Part shown: in pieces, positions 36,833 through 46,510 of the stretch
How the letters are laid out: each line of letters starts with the position of its first letter
How positions within the stretch are numbered: the first letter of the stretch is position 1
Origin: Aurantiochytrium sp. KH105
Taxonomy: Eukaryota > Sar > Bigyra > Thraustochytrida > Thraustochytriidae
DNA length: 64,000 nt
Assembly (NCBI GenBank): GCA_003116975.1
Contig: BGKB01000190.1
Span: forward strand, 1 to 64,000
Reading direction: 5' to 3'
Translations under genes and position numbers: made by a program
Notes under the pieces: generated by a model
What the model was told of the DNA's origin: nothing
The model's input: only the letters and a program-made list of their open reading frames with translations
The model's database searches: none

Positions 36833-38737
36833 CTAGGAAAGAATGCAGCAGGCGCCAGGCTCGAGTCGCTGGAGGTAGGCCAGCTTACCTTCGTCCTCAA
36901 GCTTGAGCACGCTCACCAAATCCTCTTGGTGCTTGAGAGATGAGGTATAATCAAAGTCGGGAATCTCGTCCGCAGTCGTAAGCTTGAGCTTGCGGTAGTC
37001 GTGCTCATTGCTCTTGCCGTCAAGATCACTCTGGTTAAAGGCGTGGATCTGCTCGCGCTTGGGCACCCACGGCGGAGACAACTCCTTGCGGCCGAGCTTG
37101 CCCCAGTCGATCGAGTCAAAATAAGGGTCTTCCTTGACATCATCAGCACCGCGAGGCGAGGCGCCGAGGCGTTTGTTCTTGTCCCGCACAATAAGGCGCG
37201 AGATGAAGGCCTTGGCGTCCTCTGGGAAGGGACGCGATTCGCCGCCCATGCCGGAGCCCAGCTTGTGCGGGAATTGCAGCGGCCAATGAAGCGTGGCTTC
37301 GTCGCGCTCCATTTTGGTGTTGAGCTTGGAAAAAGGGCAGCGGCCAGATAGCAGCTCGTAGAGTACACAGCCAAGGCTCCACCAGTCGACGGGGAAGGAA
37401 TACCGCTTCTTTTGAAGCATTTCGGGCGGCCAGTAGCCGGGGGTTCCGGCGCGCCCGCGCAGCATCTTGCCATTTGTGACGATCGCCAGGCCCATATCCG
37501 AAATGCGGCAATGGCCGTCTTCGTCAAGGAGAATGTTATCCGGCTTGAGGTCGCGATAGAGAATGCCAAGGCTGTGAAGGTGCTCAATGCCAAGGACGAC
37601 CTCGGCGATATGGAAGCGCGCACGCTCTGGCTCAAAGTAGCGCTCGACGGCCAAATGGTACTGCAGATCGCCGCCCGAACAAAGCGGGAGGGCAAGGTAG
37701 AAGTTGTCCTTGTCCGCAAATGCATACTGCAGGTACACGGTGAAAGAAGAAGGGTGTTCACCGAGCTTGGCAAGAACCTCGCGCTCGGCCCTGACGAGCT
37801 TGATGGCTTTTTTGCCCTTGACGAGTTTCTTGTTCATGCATTTGAGCGCCAAGAGAGCGCCGGTGGCGCGGAATTTGGCCCCCGCCACCACACCAAAGGC
37901 TCCGCGTCCAAGGTCACGAAAGATATTGAAATTGTCGAGCACGATCGGCTGCTCGCAGTACCAGAGCAACGCCATGAGACGCTCAAAGCCGGGGCCCTGC
38001 GTAAAGGCGTCCCAGTTGGCGGACTCCTCCTCGAGAATTTGCAAAAATAAATCTTCGAGGGCCTCGACGGCGAAATTCTTGTTTTCCGTGCGTTGACGAC
38101 TCAGACTGTTACGTTTACGTGCGAGCTCCTCGTCTGCACCCTTGTCCGACGTCTCGTCACTCATGTTGTCGACATCTAGTTTAACGAGTTCCGCGCTAGC
38201 CTCGGTCGCGCTTTCGTCGCCTTCGGTGCTCACGTGGTTTTCACCATCGATCGTGATTTCACCGTCCCCGTCGTCGCTGCAGCTCGAGTCCAGACTCACA
38301 GGTTCCACCTCGCTTGGTGGTTCTGACTCAGGGGCGGCAAAGACGTCTGGCGAGCTCACCAGGTATGGCAGGACCTGGTGTGCAAGCTTTTCGGAGAGGT
38401 TGACGACCATGTCGCGGTACTTTGCGGGCAGCTGCTGGGCCCTTGCGAGGAGCGTGTGATACTCATCCGGCGCGGGGTTTTCCGATCGCTTGAACTCGTG
38501 AAGGGTGGACAAGAATGCGTACACAGGCTTTGACTCCGGGTACGCCTGTGAGAGGATGTAGACACCGATGGGCTGCGCGACGCAGTACGCGAGGTCGATC
38601 CCGCGCGATGACGCAAACTCTGCGGGATCAAAGTCGGCCGGTGGCGGCGTGATGCGCGCATTCGGCCTCGTCGTCTCCCGGCCGCGCAGCACCTCTCCGA
38701 ACTGCGCGTCGGCGATGCAGTCTTGGATCTCGTCCAT
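36833..38737 (-). CDS. G-protein-coupled receptor kinase (GRK) with C-terminal CAAX box
   Basis: 634 residues from ATG 38737-38735. An RGS-homology half-domain (about 48-125, with the GRK-style C-x2-QPIG motif and an F-L-x-x-L helix) is followed by an acidic, probably disordered insert (130-210). An RH C-terminal helix (WDAFTQGPGFERLMALLWY) leads straight into an AGC kinase: GRGAFGVV loop, K299, HRD-equivalent YRDLKPDN (D396), and D414-M-G where GRKs use DLG. An AGC tail (PDFDYTSS, about 593-600) follows. The protein ends ACCILS: CILS is a CAAX prenylation signal and the preceding Cys could be palmitoylated, as in retinal GRKs. GRKs phosphorylate active seven-helix receptors at the membrane. 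Confidence 0.9.
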   Translation of the reverse strand: MDEIQDCIADAQFGEVLRGRETTRPNARITPPPADFDPAEFASSRGIDLAYCVAQPIGVYILSQAYPESKPVYAFLSTLHEFKRSENPAPDEYHTLLARAQQLPAKYRDMVVNLSEKLAHQVLPYLVSSPDVFAAPESEPPSEVEPVSLDSSCSDDGDGEITIDGENHVSTEGDESATEASAELVKLDVDNMSDETSDKGADEELARKRNSLSRQRTENKNFAVEALEDLFLQILEEESANWDAFTQGPGFERLMALLWYCEQPIVLDNFNIFRDLGRGAFGVVAGAKFRATGALLALKCMNKKLVKGKKAIKLVRAEREVLAKLGEHPSSFTVYLQYAFADKDNFYLALPLCSGGDLQYHLAVERYFEPERARFHIAEVVLGIEHLHSLGILYRDLKPDNILLDEDGHCRISDMGLAIVTNGKMLRGRAGTPGYWPPEMLQKKRYSFPVDWWSLGCVLYELLSGRCPFSKLNTKMERDEATLHWPLQFPHKLGSGMGGESRPFPEDAKAFISRLIVRDKNKRLGASPRGADDVKEDPYFDSIDWGKLGRKELSPPWVPKREQIHAFNQSDLDGKSNEHDYRKLKLTTADEIPDFDYTSSLKHQEDLVSVLKLEDEGKLAYLQRLEPGACCILS

Positions 38738-39414
38738 GGCGCCTTCCAGCCGGCCTCGCCCGTGCTCGCGAGAGAACAAGAACAAACAGACCTACCGCGC
38801 CGTGCCGCTTCCGCTGGCCCGCCTCCGCTCCGCCCTCCTCCGCTCCGCCCGACTCGCGTTTGCCGCGCGATCGCACGCCGGCCGCCCGCCCGCGCGTCCA
38901 GCCAGCGCGTGCACACGCTCGCGCACACGCGTTACAATTTTCAAAAGCTGCCGCTGCACGTGCCGCCTCCGCGTCTCGCCTCCTCCTCCTCCCGCGCTAG
39001 CTCGCTCGCGCCTTCCTGCTCCCGGCGCGCAGCCGTCAGGCCTCGCGCGGCCTCGCGTCCCGTCGCGCGGCCTCGCGCGGGCGGGCGGGCGGGCGGGCGG
39101 GAGCGGGAGCGCGCGCGCGGCTCGGTAATGCCAACGCGGGCGCTCGAGCGCTGGCGAAAGTGGACTTCCGCGCGCCGCCGCCGCTTCTTCCCTCGCTCGC
39201 TCGCCCGCGCGGCCGCCGCGCTGTGCGCGCGCCGCGCCTGGCCGCGGCGCGCTGTCGCTCTCGCGCTCTCTCGCGCGCGCCGTCGCGCTGTCGCTCGCGC
39301 TCGCGCTCGCTCGCTCGCTCTCTCGCGCGCGGGGACGAGGGCGCCTCGAGGTTTGCTCCGCGGGGCGCGCGCCGCCGCCGCGTGCTTCCCGGCCCGGCCG
39401 CAGGTCGACTTGCG
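38738..39414. other. GRK upstream region, GC-rich
   Basis: About 680 bp of extremely GC-rich DNA with GCGGGC repeats (39079-39101) and CTCGCG runs (39230-39330). Long arginine- or alanine-rich frames occur on both strands and are treated as compositional. No gene is supported. Confidence 0.4.
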
Positions 39415-39490
39415 GCCGCGCGATACTTCACTTCGCGCCGCGGATAAACCCCTGTGCGCCGCCGCGATAACCCACTTGCGGCCGCGCGGG
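39415..39490 (+). promoter_or_regulatory. Orphan phased CACTTGCG/GATA array
   Basis: Cores GACTTGCG (39417), CACTTCGC (39429), CCTGTGCG (39451) and CACTTGCG (about 39472), with GATA starting at 39422, 39443 and 39466. The last copy is a clean GATAACCCACTTGCGG. Spacing between the later units is about 21-23 bp. No convincing start codon of a conserved gene follows on the + strand; the GRK start is about 680 bp away on the other side. Confidence 0.6.
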
Positions 39491-40691
39491 GATCTCCCGG
39501 TGCACGATCCGCGCGCTGCTTGTCCGGCCTCTCGGGGAATCCGCCCCTACTCGGGACGCCTCGAGAGGCCGCCGCTGAGGACTCGCGCGCTCGGAGGAAG
39601 GAGAGAAGAGGGAAAGGGAGGGGCAGCCGACCCCGGACGACTGTGGACGCGGGGGAAATAGAAGACGGGGGGGGGGGGGGAAGGAAGAGGACAAGTTGGG
39701 ACGCACTCGATTGGGACGCGGCCACGCGAAGAGCTTGGCGGGCAAAGAGGTCTGCCTTGCCAGCGGGCGGGAGCTGGCTGAATCGTGCGCGCCTACGCGC
39801 GCTGGTGCGGTGCGACGCGGCGCGAGGGCGAGGTTTCGAGGTGTCTGCCCGCGAGTCGTCGGTCGAGCTTGCGAAAACGAACCACGAGGGCCTATGTCTT
39901 ACGCGGATAGGTTTTTGGCCCAGCAAGCAAGCAAACGAACAAACAAACAAGCAAGCAAATGTAAGCGCCACGATGAAAGAGTGCAAAATGGTGAGCCACG
40001 GCCGGCCGGCCAGCCAGCTAGGCTTAGCTCTGGCGGCTAGCCTAGGTGAGGGGGTTGGTGTGAAAAGGGGGAAAAGAGGCAAAGCAAATTGACTGACTGG
40101 TTCACACAATACAAATCGAGAGGTGGTGGCGTAGCTCTTGTGAATGAGGACCAACCCACTGCAAGAGCCGCTTGTTGATTGAGCTCTGCGAAAAACGTGC
40201 AGACACACAAAACATTTAGCGATTCCGACGCGGATTGTGCTCGGGATACCGCTCAATAGCGCGGGAAATCCTATGCGCGCACGCGCGGCGACGTTGGTCG
40301 AAGGCGCGTGTCGAAATCAGCATCGGACGGCGAGGGCTGTCCGCCTCGTGTGCTCATGTTACTGTAAATTCGAGCCACGCCATCGTCGCATTTGAGAAAG
40401 CAAGAAATAGGGGGAAATAAAAGAAGGGAGAAGGAGAAAAGCAAAAGGGACCAATCATCGCAGGCCCATAGGCTGGCTGGCTGGCTGGCTGCCGGCCAGC
40501 AAGCCCGTATTGGCGCCACATGTGACTGTGGGCCTCCCATGTTGATTGAGAGAAGAAGAGTCTGCGCGTCTGGCCGCCTGTCTGTTTGCCTGTCTGTTTG
40601 CCTGTCTGTTTGCCTGCCTGTTTGCCTGCCTTACTAGGCGGCTGACCGGCCGCCTCGCGGCCTCTTTCCTCCTTCACTTTCCCAAGCTTTC
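39491..40691. other. Gene-free interval with G-run and 12-bp minisatellite
   Basis: 1.2 kb. It includes a run of about 14 G near 39668-39681, AAGCAAACAAAC-type repeats (39928-39960) and a TGTCTGTTTGCC minisatellite with about four units (40577-40630). The carrier gene ends at 40692. An orphan promoter-like array precedes this stretch, so a non-coding or rapidly evolving transcript is possible, but no coding sequence could be supported. Confidence 0.4.
40577..40630. repeat. 12-bp minisatellite TGTCTGTTTGCC
   Basis: About four imperfect tandem copies of a TGTCTGTTTGCC unit lie just downstream of the carrier gene's stop codon (40692, minus strand), inside its probable 3'UTR. Confidence 0.7.
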
Positions 40692-41648
40692 TTACTCGGA
40701 AGCCGCAACGGCGTCGCCCCCCATAATAACTCCCTTGACAATGACATAGATCTTCTCCTTGGATGCGAGCATAATGCCCGCGTTGGTGACTCCCTTGAAG
40801 AGCTGCGGCGACAGCCCCTTGTAGAGGCCTTGAATGCCCTCATTCTCCACGACAGCCTGCATGGTGGCCATGAGACCCGGGGTCTCACGCGAGAGCTCCT
40901 CGGGCGTCGGCTCAATGCCACGCTCGCGCTCGGCCTGGAGATGCCTCTCATGCGCCTTCTTCCATACGCTCATGAGGACCTTGGCACGAATGAACGGAAA
41001 GGTGACAATCGTGGCAATGCTCTTGGAAATAATGCCCACCACAAGAGCCTGCAGGGTGGTGAGGAACTCGCTGCCATTGCCAAAGCGTTTGAGCACGTAG
41101 GACTTGATCTCTTCAAAGGCGACGAATGTGATGGCCGGATTAATGCAGAGAATCATGCTCGCGGGCAAGGTGCGGTAAAAGGAGAGAGCGCCCTCGTGTT
41201 CGAGGACCTCCTTGAAGGTGTGCCAGAACCCGGGCTGCTTTTCGTCCTTGTGCGCCTTGATCGAGGTCACGATGCGAGTGTTGATGACCTCGAGCGGCAT
41301 TGTGGTCGCCAGGCCAGCCAGAGCCGAGAGATAGCCTATAAGAAGGTCCATGGAGGCGCTGGGCTTGGCTCCAAAGCGCTTGGTGTAGAGCTGCTTGAGC
41401 AAGGCATAGGAGTAAAAGTATTGGAACTTTTGAATGACGCCATGCACGATCTTGGTCTGGATCCCCTTGTACGCCTCGGAGGGATGTTCGGCGATGTGCT
41501 CGAGCACATCTGTGAGCGACCTGTCACTATGCGCTTGCATTTGCGTCTTGACCGCGTCGACCGGGTACGTGCATACCGACGAGAAGGTGTCGGCGGCGGC
41601 TCCGCTCACAGCATTGCTCAGCGCCAGCCTCGACCCGAGGAGCTCCAT
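40692..41648 (-). CDS. Mitochondrial carrier family protein, peroxisomal adenine-nucleotide type
   Basis: 318 residues, ATG 41648-41646. Three carrier repeats of about 100 residues are visible. Repeat 1 carries YPVDAVKTQ (PxDxxK). Repeat 2 carries MPLEVINTR, with Asn in the usual K/R position. Repeat 3 carries FPFIRAKVL, a relaxed signature. G-x-x-x-F/LYKG motifs follow (EAYKGIQTKI, LYKGLSPQLFKGV). The PLEVINTR form and the weak third signature resemble peroxisomal ATP/AMP carriers (SLC25A17/PNC/PMP34) more than inner-membrane carriers, so exchange of ATP, AMP or CoA-type cofactors across the peroxisome is suggested. The substrate cannot be fixed from sequence alone. Confidence 0.88.
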   Translation of the reverse strand: MELLGSRLALSNAVSGAAADTFSSVCTYPVDAVKTQMQAHSDRSLTDVLEHIAEHPSEAYKGIQTKIVHGVIQKFQYFYSYALLKQLYTKRFGAKPSASMDLLIGYLSALAGLATTMPLEVINTRIVTSIKAHKDEKQPGFWHTFKEVLEHEGALSFYRTLPASMILCINPAITFVAFEEIKSYVLKRFGNGSEFLTTLQALVVGIISKSIATIVTFPFIRAKVLMSVWKKAHERHLQAERERGIEPTPEELSRETPGLMATMQAVVENEGIQGLYKGLSPQLFKGVTNAGIMLASKEKIYVIVKGVIMGGDAVAASE

Positions 41649-42000
41649 CCTGCCTCTGTGCCCGTGCCTTCGCCTCTGCCGCCCTGCCTGCGTGCCTGCC
41701 TGCCTGCGTGCCTGCCTGCCTGCGTGCGTGCGCCGTCTCCTGCCCGTCTGCCAGTCTGCCTCGCGCGCGATGCGAGCAGCAGAGACGCCGACGAGCCTCT
41801 GTCCGCTCGCTCTCGCCTTGGGGTTTTGGTCCTATGAAATGCGCGATTCCATCGCATTTCATCGCCAGCTTCCGCATTACGCGCCGAGCGGGAGGGAGGG
41901 ATGTGGTGCGTGAGTCCTATGCTCCTGCTAACGACTAGCGCAGCGCCAACGAGGCGGAAACCCGGCATCGCATCATGATCATCTTGCCTCCACAGGCCAC

Positions 42001-42031
<31 letters not shown>

Positions 42032-42833
42032 ACTCGCCGGGCCGCAGCCACTGTCGGGCCACTCCAACGGCGCGGCGCTGCTCTGCGCTGCGCTGCTCTG
42101 CTCTGCGCGCTCCAGCCGCCGCGCGAGGGGCTCTCCGCGCGGGCCTCGGCGGCGGCGTCCGTCTCCTCTCAGACCGCCACCTGGCTAGCTAGGAGCGCCT
42201 CCTTCCATGACCTGACTCCCGCCGCTGCGGCTGCGGCTGCTGCTGCTCTTGCCGCCGCCAGCGCGACCGCGAGTGCGCCCCGACGCGCCCCGGCCGCGTC
42301 ACCCGCCTCCGCCTCGGCCGGTCGGACTCGCTGCGCGCCTCGGGCGGCGTCCCCTCTCTTCGCGCCTCGCTCGGGGCGGCGCCGAGAGCGAGGACATACA
42401 TACGCGCTGCATACGCGCTGCTGCTGCTACTTGCCCAGCAAGGAGGCGAGGCGAGAAAGAGGAAGAGAAGAGCGGAGTGAGGCGAGCAGGCGAGCGAGCT
42501 AGAGCAAGAACGACAGCACGCAAGGCCAGCGCGGCCGCGGCGAGCTGCAGGTGGAGTGGATGCACGCCACGATGGCGGGGAGAGGGAGATGGAGGTTGAT
42601 TGATGGATTATAGTATGGTAGTAGATATTTGATGGGAACGAACCCCGGACCCGCCCGCGACTCATCGTGGTCCGGCTGGCGCAGCCGACGCAGCTGCCAC
42701 GACGCGCATGGATCGCTTGATGATGATGCGCAAGGCGCAAGGGGGGATTGGGAGGGGTGGGGGGGGGGTCGTGATGCAACGCGAGGGTCCTCCGGTGCAG
42801 GAAAGTATCTTCATCAGTTGAGCACGGTTATAC
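41649..42833. other. Upstream region of carrier gene with TGCC and GGCA repeats
   Basis: About 1.2 kb. A CCTGCCTGCGTGCC repeat (about 41690-41735) is directly upstream of the carrier ATG and a GGCA repeat at 42001-42031. GC-rich DNA follows, and a run of about 10 G lies near 42759-42768. Frames are low complexity. A T-loop-like GGTTCGTTCCC on the minus strand near 42640 lacks the conserved A58 and a matching tRNA body. Confidence 0.4.
42001..42031. repeat. (GGCA)n tetranucleotide repeat
   Basis: About seven GGCA units upstream of the carrier gene. Shorter GGCA/TGCC runs recur at 24355-24377, 32993-33011 and 41690-41735. Confidence 0.75.
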
Positions 42834-44159
42834 TTACTTGGCGCGACGGCCATAGTGCTTCTTCTTCTCCTCGAGGTCGCGCTGGAGCCACCACATGGAA
42901 CCCTGCGTGGGCTTGACCGATGGCGCGGCCTCGCCGCTGCCCGAAGACACCGGGACCTTGCCGTTGCCGAACTTGCGCACCGCGATACGCACGGCAGCCT
43001 CGGCCGTGATGAGCGACTTGTTGAGCTGCTCCGCCAACGGCGACGCGTCGAGGATGGCGAGCTGGTGCTTGCCGCCAAGACCCTTGACGCCGGGCTGCTT
43101 GCTGAGCTCCGTGAGACGGTGCTTCTCAGCCTCGTAGGCCTGAATCGCCTTGTTGACCTCGGCAAGGGCCTCGCGCGCCTTGACAATCTCCGGGTGCTCC
43201 TCCTCTCCATCGTGCTTCATGGCGCGCTGCACAAAGTCAGCAGGGTTGGCGTGCTCGCGGTACTGGTACAGGAGGTACTCGAGGAAAGAGACGCGGCCGT
43301 CAAAGTTGACGTCCACCTTTTCGCGCAGCTCGATCTTGCGTTTGATGGCCGTCATCATCGTCGGCATCGAGGCCGCCCACTGCGGATCGTCGCGCCACTT
43401 GGCGCCAGCATCGTCGTCGAGGACGAACTTGCACAGCTTCTCATAGAAATAGAGACCAATGTTGAAGTCCAAGTCGTTACCCTCCTCGTACAGGTGCACG
43501 TAGTTGACGCCCTTGGCGTGCATGTCGGCCTTGCGCAAGACGTCGTACGCCACAGTGAAGATGAACTCGGCCTGTGGGCCGACTTCGGTCCAGTACGCGT
43601 TCAAAAACGCCACCGCCTGGTCTGCAAAGGGCTTCTCGCACAAATCGTTAAAGAACTTGAGGCCATCTTCAGAGAGCTGCTCGGTAAATGCCGTGCCGTG
43701 ATGCGCCTCGCGCAGGAACTCCGGGGCGTCCGCGGGGGCGGCACCCATCGTGCGCCGTCCGGGCGAAGCGGCGCTCGGTGACTTGGCCGTCGACGGCGAC
43801 GAGGCCGACACCGGGGCCGGGGGCGCCTCGCTCTGGCTCAGAGCCGCCTCGCGCTCAAAGTTCTCCACCGAAAGCTCGGCCTTGGGCGGCATGCTTGATT
43901 CTTGCTTTTCTGCTTCGAGCGCCTCGGCGGCGGCTGCAGGTGTCTGGATCTCGCCGGGGGCCGCCGCCGGTTCTTCCGCTTCCACGGAGAGCGCCTCGAG
44001 CGGTGCGCTTATTTCCTCGAGCTGATCTTCCTGCTTTGCCGGCTGCTCTGTGGCGGAACCTTCGGCGCTTGTGTTGGCTTGGCCTGCGAATGATGATTTG
44101 TTGTACGGGTCGGCGGGCGCCTCATCGTAGGTCGACGTGTCCCAGTCATCGTCCGCCAT
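42834..44159 (-). CDS. EF-hand-containing protein of unknown function
   Basis: 441 residues from ATG 44159-44157 (MADDDWDTSTYDE); the frame continues to 44234 without ATG. Residues 1-145 are acidic and Ala/Pro/Ser-rich, probably disordered. A folded region from about 148 to 330 contains FLREAHHGTAFTEQL, FADQAVAFLNAYWTEVGPQA and LYFYEKLCKFVL helices and one canonical EF-hand loop at 283-294 (D-V-N-F-D-G-R-V-S-F-L-E) with all calcium-ligand positions filled. The C-terminal third has charged helices (about 310-400) and ends in a basic KKKHYGRRAK. I recognise no named family. A calcium-responsive cortical or cytoskeletal role is only a guess. A (GCTTT)5 repeat sits in its 5' leader. Confidence 0.75.
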   Translation of the reverse strand: MADDDWDTSTYDEAPADPYNKSSFAGQANTSAEGSATEQPAKQEDQLEEISAPLEALSVEAEEPAAAPGEIQTPAAAAEALEAEKQESSMPPKAELSVENFEREAALSQSEAPPAPVSASSPSTAKSPSAASPGRRTMGAAPADAPEFLREAHHGTAFTEQLSEDGLKFFNDLCEKPFADQAVAFLNAYWTEVGPQAEFIFTVAYDVLRKADMHAKGVNYVHLYEEGNDLDFNIGLYFYEKLCKFVLDDDAGAKWRDDPQWAASMPTMMTAIKRKIELREKVDVNFDGRVSFLEYLLYQYREHANPADFVQRAMKHDGEEEHPEIVKAREALAEVNKAIQAYEAEKHRLTELSKQPGVKGLGGKHQLAILDASPLAEQLNKSLITAEAAVRIAVRKFGNGKVPVSSGSGEAAPSVKPTQGSMWWLQRDLEEKKKHYGRRAK

Positions 44160-45647
44160 CTTCTGCTCTGCTTTGCTTTGCTTTGCTTTGCTTTGTCTTC
44201 TTCTCTCGAAAAGTGCTGGGAGCGAGTATGTCAATTCACTTCGTATGCCTGCGCGCGTCCAACAAAATCAGCAAGTCCCGTGTCGGGGTTAGTCATCCAG
44301 GTTCGCTTTTTCTGCGCGCTTTACTGCTGTTGTTACTGTTGCTGGGCTTCAGCATCCGCAAGCTTCTTCATCCAATATACACATTGGCGCCCGACAACGA
44401 ATTGGCTTCGGGACCCTGCGCGGCACGGCCGCAACGACGAGTGGGGAACATTTTCGCGCGGCGCGCTGGGGCACGGGCCACAACCTCGCCCCGACGCCCG
44501 TCTCGAGGCACGCACAAGGTCCCGCCCAGAGGTTGCCCTTCCCGCCTGCTTGCCTGCCGACTTGGATAAAAAGCAAGCTAGCTGAGCTAGCTCGCGAGCT
44601 CCTCGTTGCCTGCTGGGCCTCACGCAGGCCGAGACCGGCATGCGAGTCCCAAAGCAGGCGCGTCGCGAGGGAAGTGGCGCACCGTCCTGCGGCTGCGCAC
44701 CGCCGCGTCGTCGGCGTCTCGCGGCTCCGCAGGTCCCGGCGCAGCAAGAGCAGAGCGTCGCCCGTGGCTCGCCTGCCGAGGTCCTCGCCGCTTTGTGTCG
44801 CGACGACGGGCCCGCGGCGCGGCGGGGACGAAGCGGGGTGGGAGGGGGCGGGGGAAAGGCGGGCCGGGGGGTAGGGCGCCGCAAGGGCGCTCGGCGCGCG
44901 CGGGGAGCGCAGCAACGTACCGTCCGATCGCGAGGCGACAGTCAATCTGGGTTTGCTTTGCTAGGCCTGCTTGCTTCGCCGCGCCCTGCGCAACAAAAAA
45001 AAGATAGAGCATGAATTGCACGGGGTCTTGTGCGATACTATTCGCTTTTACGATAGTGGATAGATATTGTGAATGATAGATACGCACGAAAACAAGAAAT
45101 GGGGAAGGGGGACTCCCCCCCCGTGGTGGATCAATCCACTCCGTCTCGACCGAGACCCGGCCAGAACTGGACTCGAGCTCCACTTCCGAAGTCCACGCCT
45201 CCTGGCCGCCCGCCCCGACGCGCTGGACGGCGTAGATGGACGTCGCGGGCGCGAGCCGGCGGCTCGGTTCCGGCCGCGTTGGTTCCGCGCTTCCGGAGGG
45301 GCCTGGCGCGGGATGATGGCGTGCCGTGGCCTGGCTTGGCGGAGAGAGATAACGGGGCCAAGCTGCCTCCGACGAGCCGGTAGTAGTAGCCAGCGGAGGC
45401 GGCGGCTACAATGATGGCTGACTCGGATGCCGTGGGCGGAGCGGAGCGGGCGATGAGGGTCGCTGACTCTGGGGAGGAACCGAACCTGCGACACGGCGAG
45501 GAAAGGGGCCGCGAAAGAGGATAAGAGCATGATGGTCATGACCGACAGAACGTTCTAGTGTTGCAGAGCCAGCCAGGAATTGTTGCTGACCATCGCGACA
45601 TAAAACTATATGCAAGGAAAGTGGTGGGTCCTGGGGCGAAAACAGCT

Positions 45648-45678
<31 letters not shown>

Positions 45679-46510
45679 AGCCAGCTTGACGCAGCCAAGT
45701 TGGAATAAATCGTCAGTGACTTGTGCCGGCTGCCATCCAAACGTAAAATTGTGACTTCAACCTCTTGTGGCAATGGCTGACGAAGATGATGCTAGTTGCT
45801 CGTAGATATTGAAGTCTTTTGACACCCAGACGAGAGTCACACGCAGAAGTCGCAGCATCTCAAAGTGAAAACAAAACAAAACAAAACAAAACAAAACAAA
45901 ACAAAAGAAAGAAAACAAGAAAAGCTGGCTTGCCAGACTGCTCTTCTTCACCATTCAAGCACAACCAATCTATCTGTGGGTAGCCCTATACTTGTCGCTT
46001 CACATTGTGCAGCGTTCGTTCAACAAAAGCTTTCCTTTCCTTTCCATTTCATGGACAATAGTATGACAGTGCATTTGTTCCAATCCTCGTCAAGACGGAC
46101 GGGCCCAGGCTGACCTTGACAAAAACGGTGATTTCTCTGGCACTTGTCCGCCGATCAGCAGGTCCGTACAGTCCTCCGTCATGCAGGGAGACAGACTTGC
46201 CTGCGTATTTGGGCACATTCTGTTTGTTTCAAGTCGTTTGCTCGTTTGCGTTCTGCGGCCATCCATCTCGTAGTTGGCGTGCCAGAGGTGGGTGCCACTT
46301 GTGTCTTGGTTGTTCATTCAACTTCATTGTCAAGCGAGCGAGGGTGAAAGTGCACACTCGAACACGAGGTGATCAGCAGGCAGGCGCCTTGAAAAGAGCG
46401 CGTGCAGCGCAGACCGCAAAAAAGACGCGCGGGAACGAGGAGACGAGCGAGAGAGCGAGAGCGTGCGTGCGCAGATCAACGCGCGTGTGCGAGAGAGAGA
46501 GAGAGCAAGG
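44160..46510. other. Large gene-free interval with several simple repeats
   Basis: 2.35 kb between the divergent EF-hand and START-like genes. It holds (GCTTT)5 at 44170-44195, GC-rich DNA at 44400-44930, a TAGGCCTG at 44962, an (AGCC)n repeat at about 45647-45678 and a (CAAAA)n repeat at about 45868-45906. A purine/GAGA-rich leader lies at 46435-46505 just before the START-like ATG. No conserved reading frame or tRNA was found. Confidence 0.45.
45868..45906. repeat. (CAAAA)n pentanucleotide repeat
   Basis: About seven to eight CAAAA units in the gene-free interval between the EF-hand and START-like genes. A comparable AGCC tetranucleotide repeat lies at about 45647-45678. Confidence 0.75.

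Noticed and set aside
36913..37773. 286-residue frame inside the GRK gene on the same strand
   Set aside because: It overlaps the kinase domain in another frame and has Ser/Arg-rich composition without motifs; the GRK frame shows all kinase motifs.
35025..38737. Cyclin and the neighbouring kinase as a cyclin-CDK pair
   Set aside because: The adjacent kinase is a GRK-type AGC kinase, not a CDK; adjacency is convergent and probably accidental.
39036..40256. 406-residue minus-strand frame upstream of the GRK
   Set aside because: Arg/Ala-rich translation of GC-rich DNA, with no conserved motif.
42630..42720. tRNA on the minus strand suggested by GGGGTTCGTTCCC
   Set aside because: The conserved A58 is absent, the T-stem does not close, and no acceptor stem or A box could be paired.
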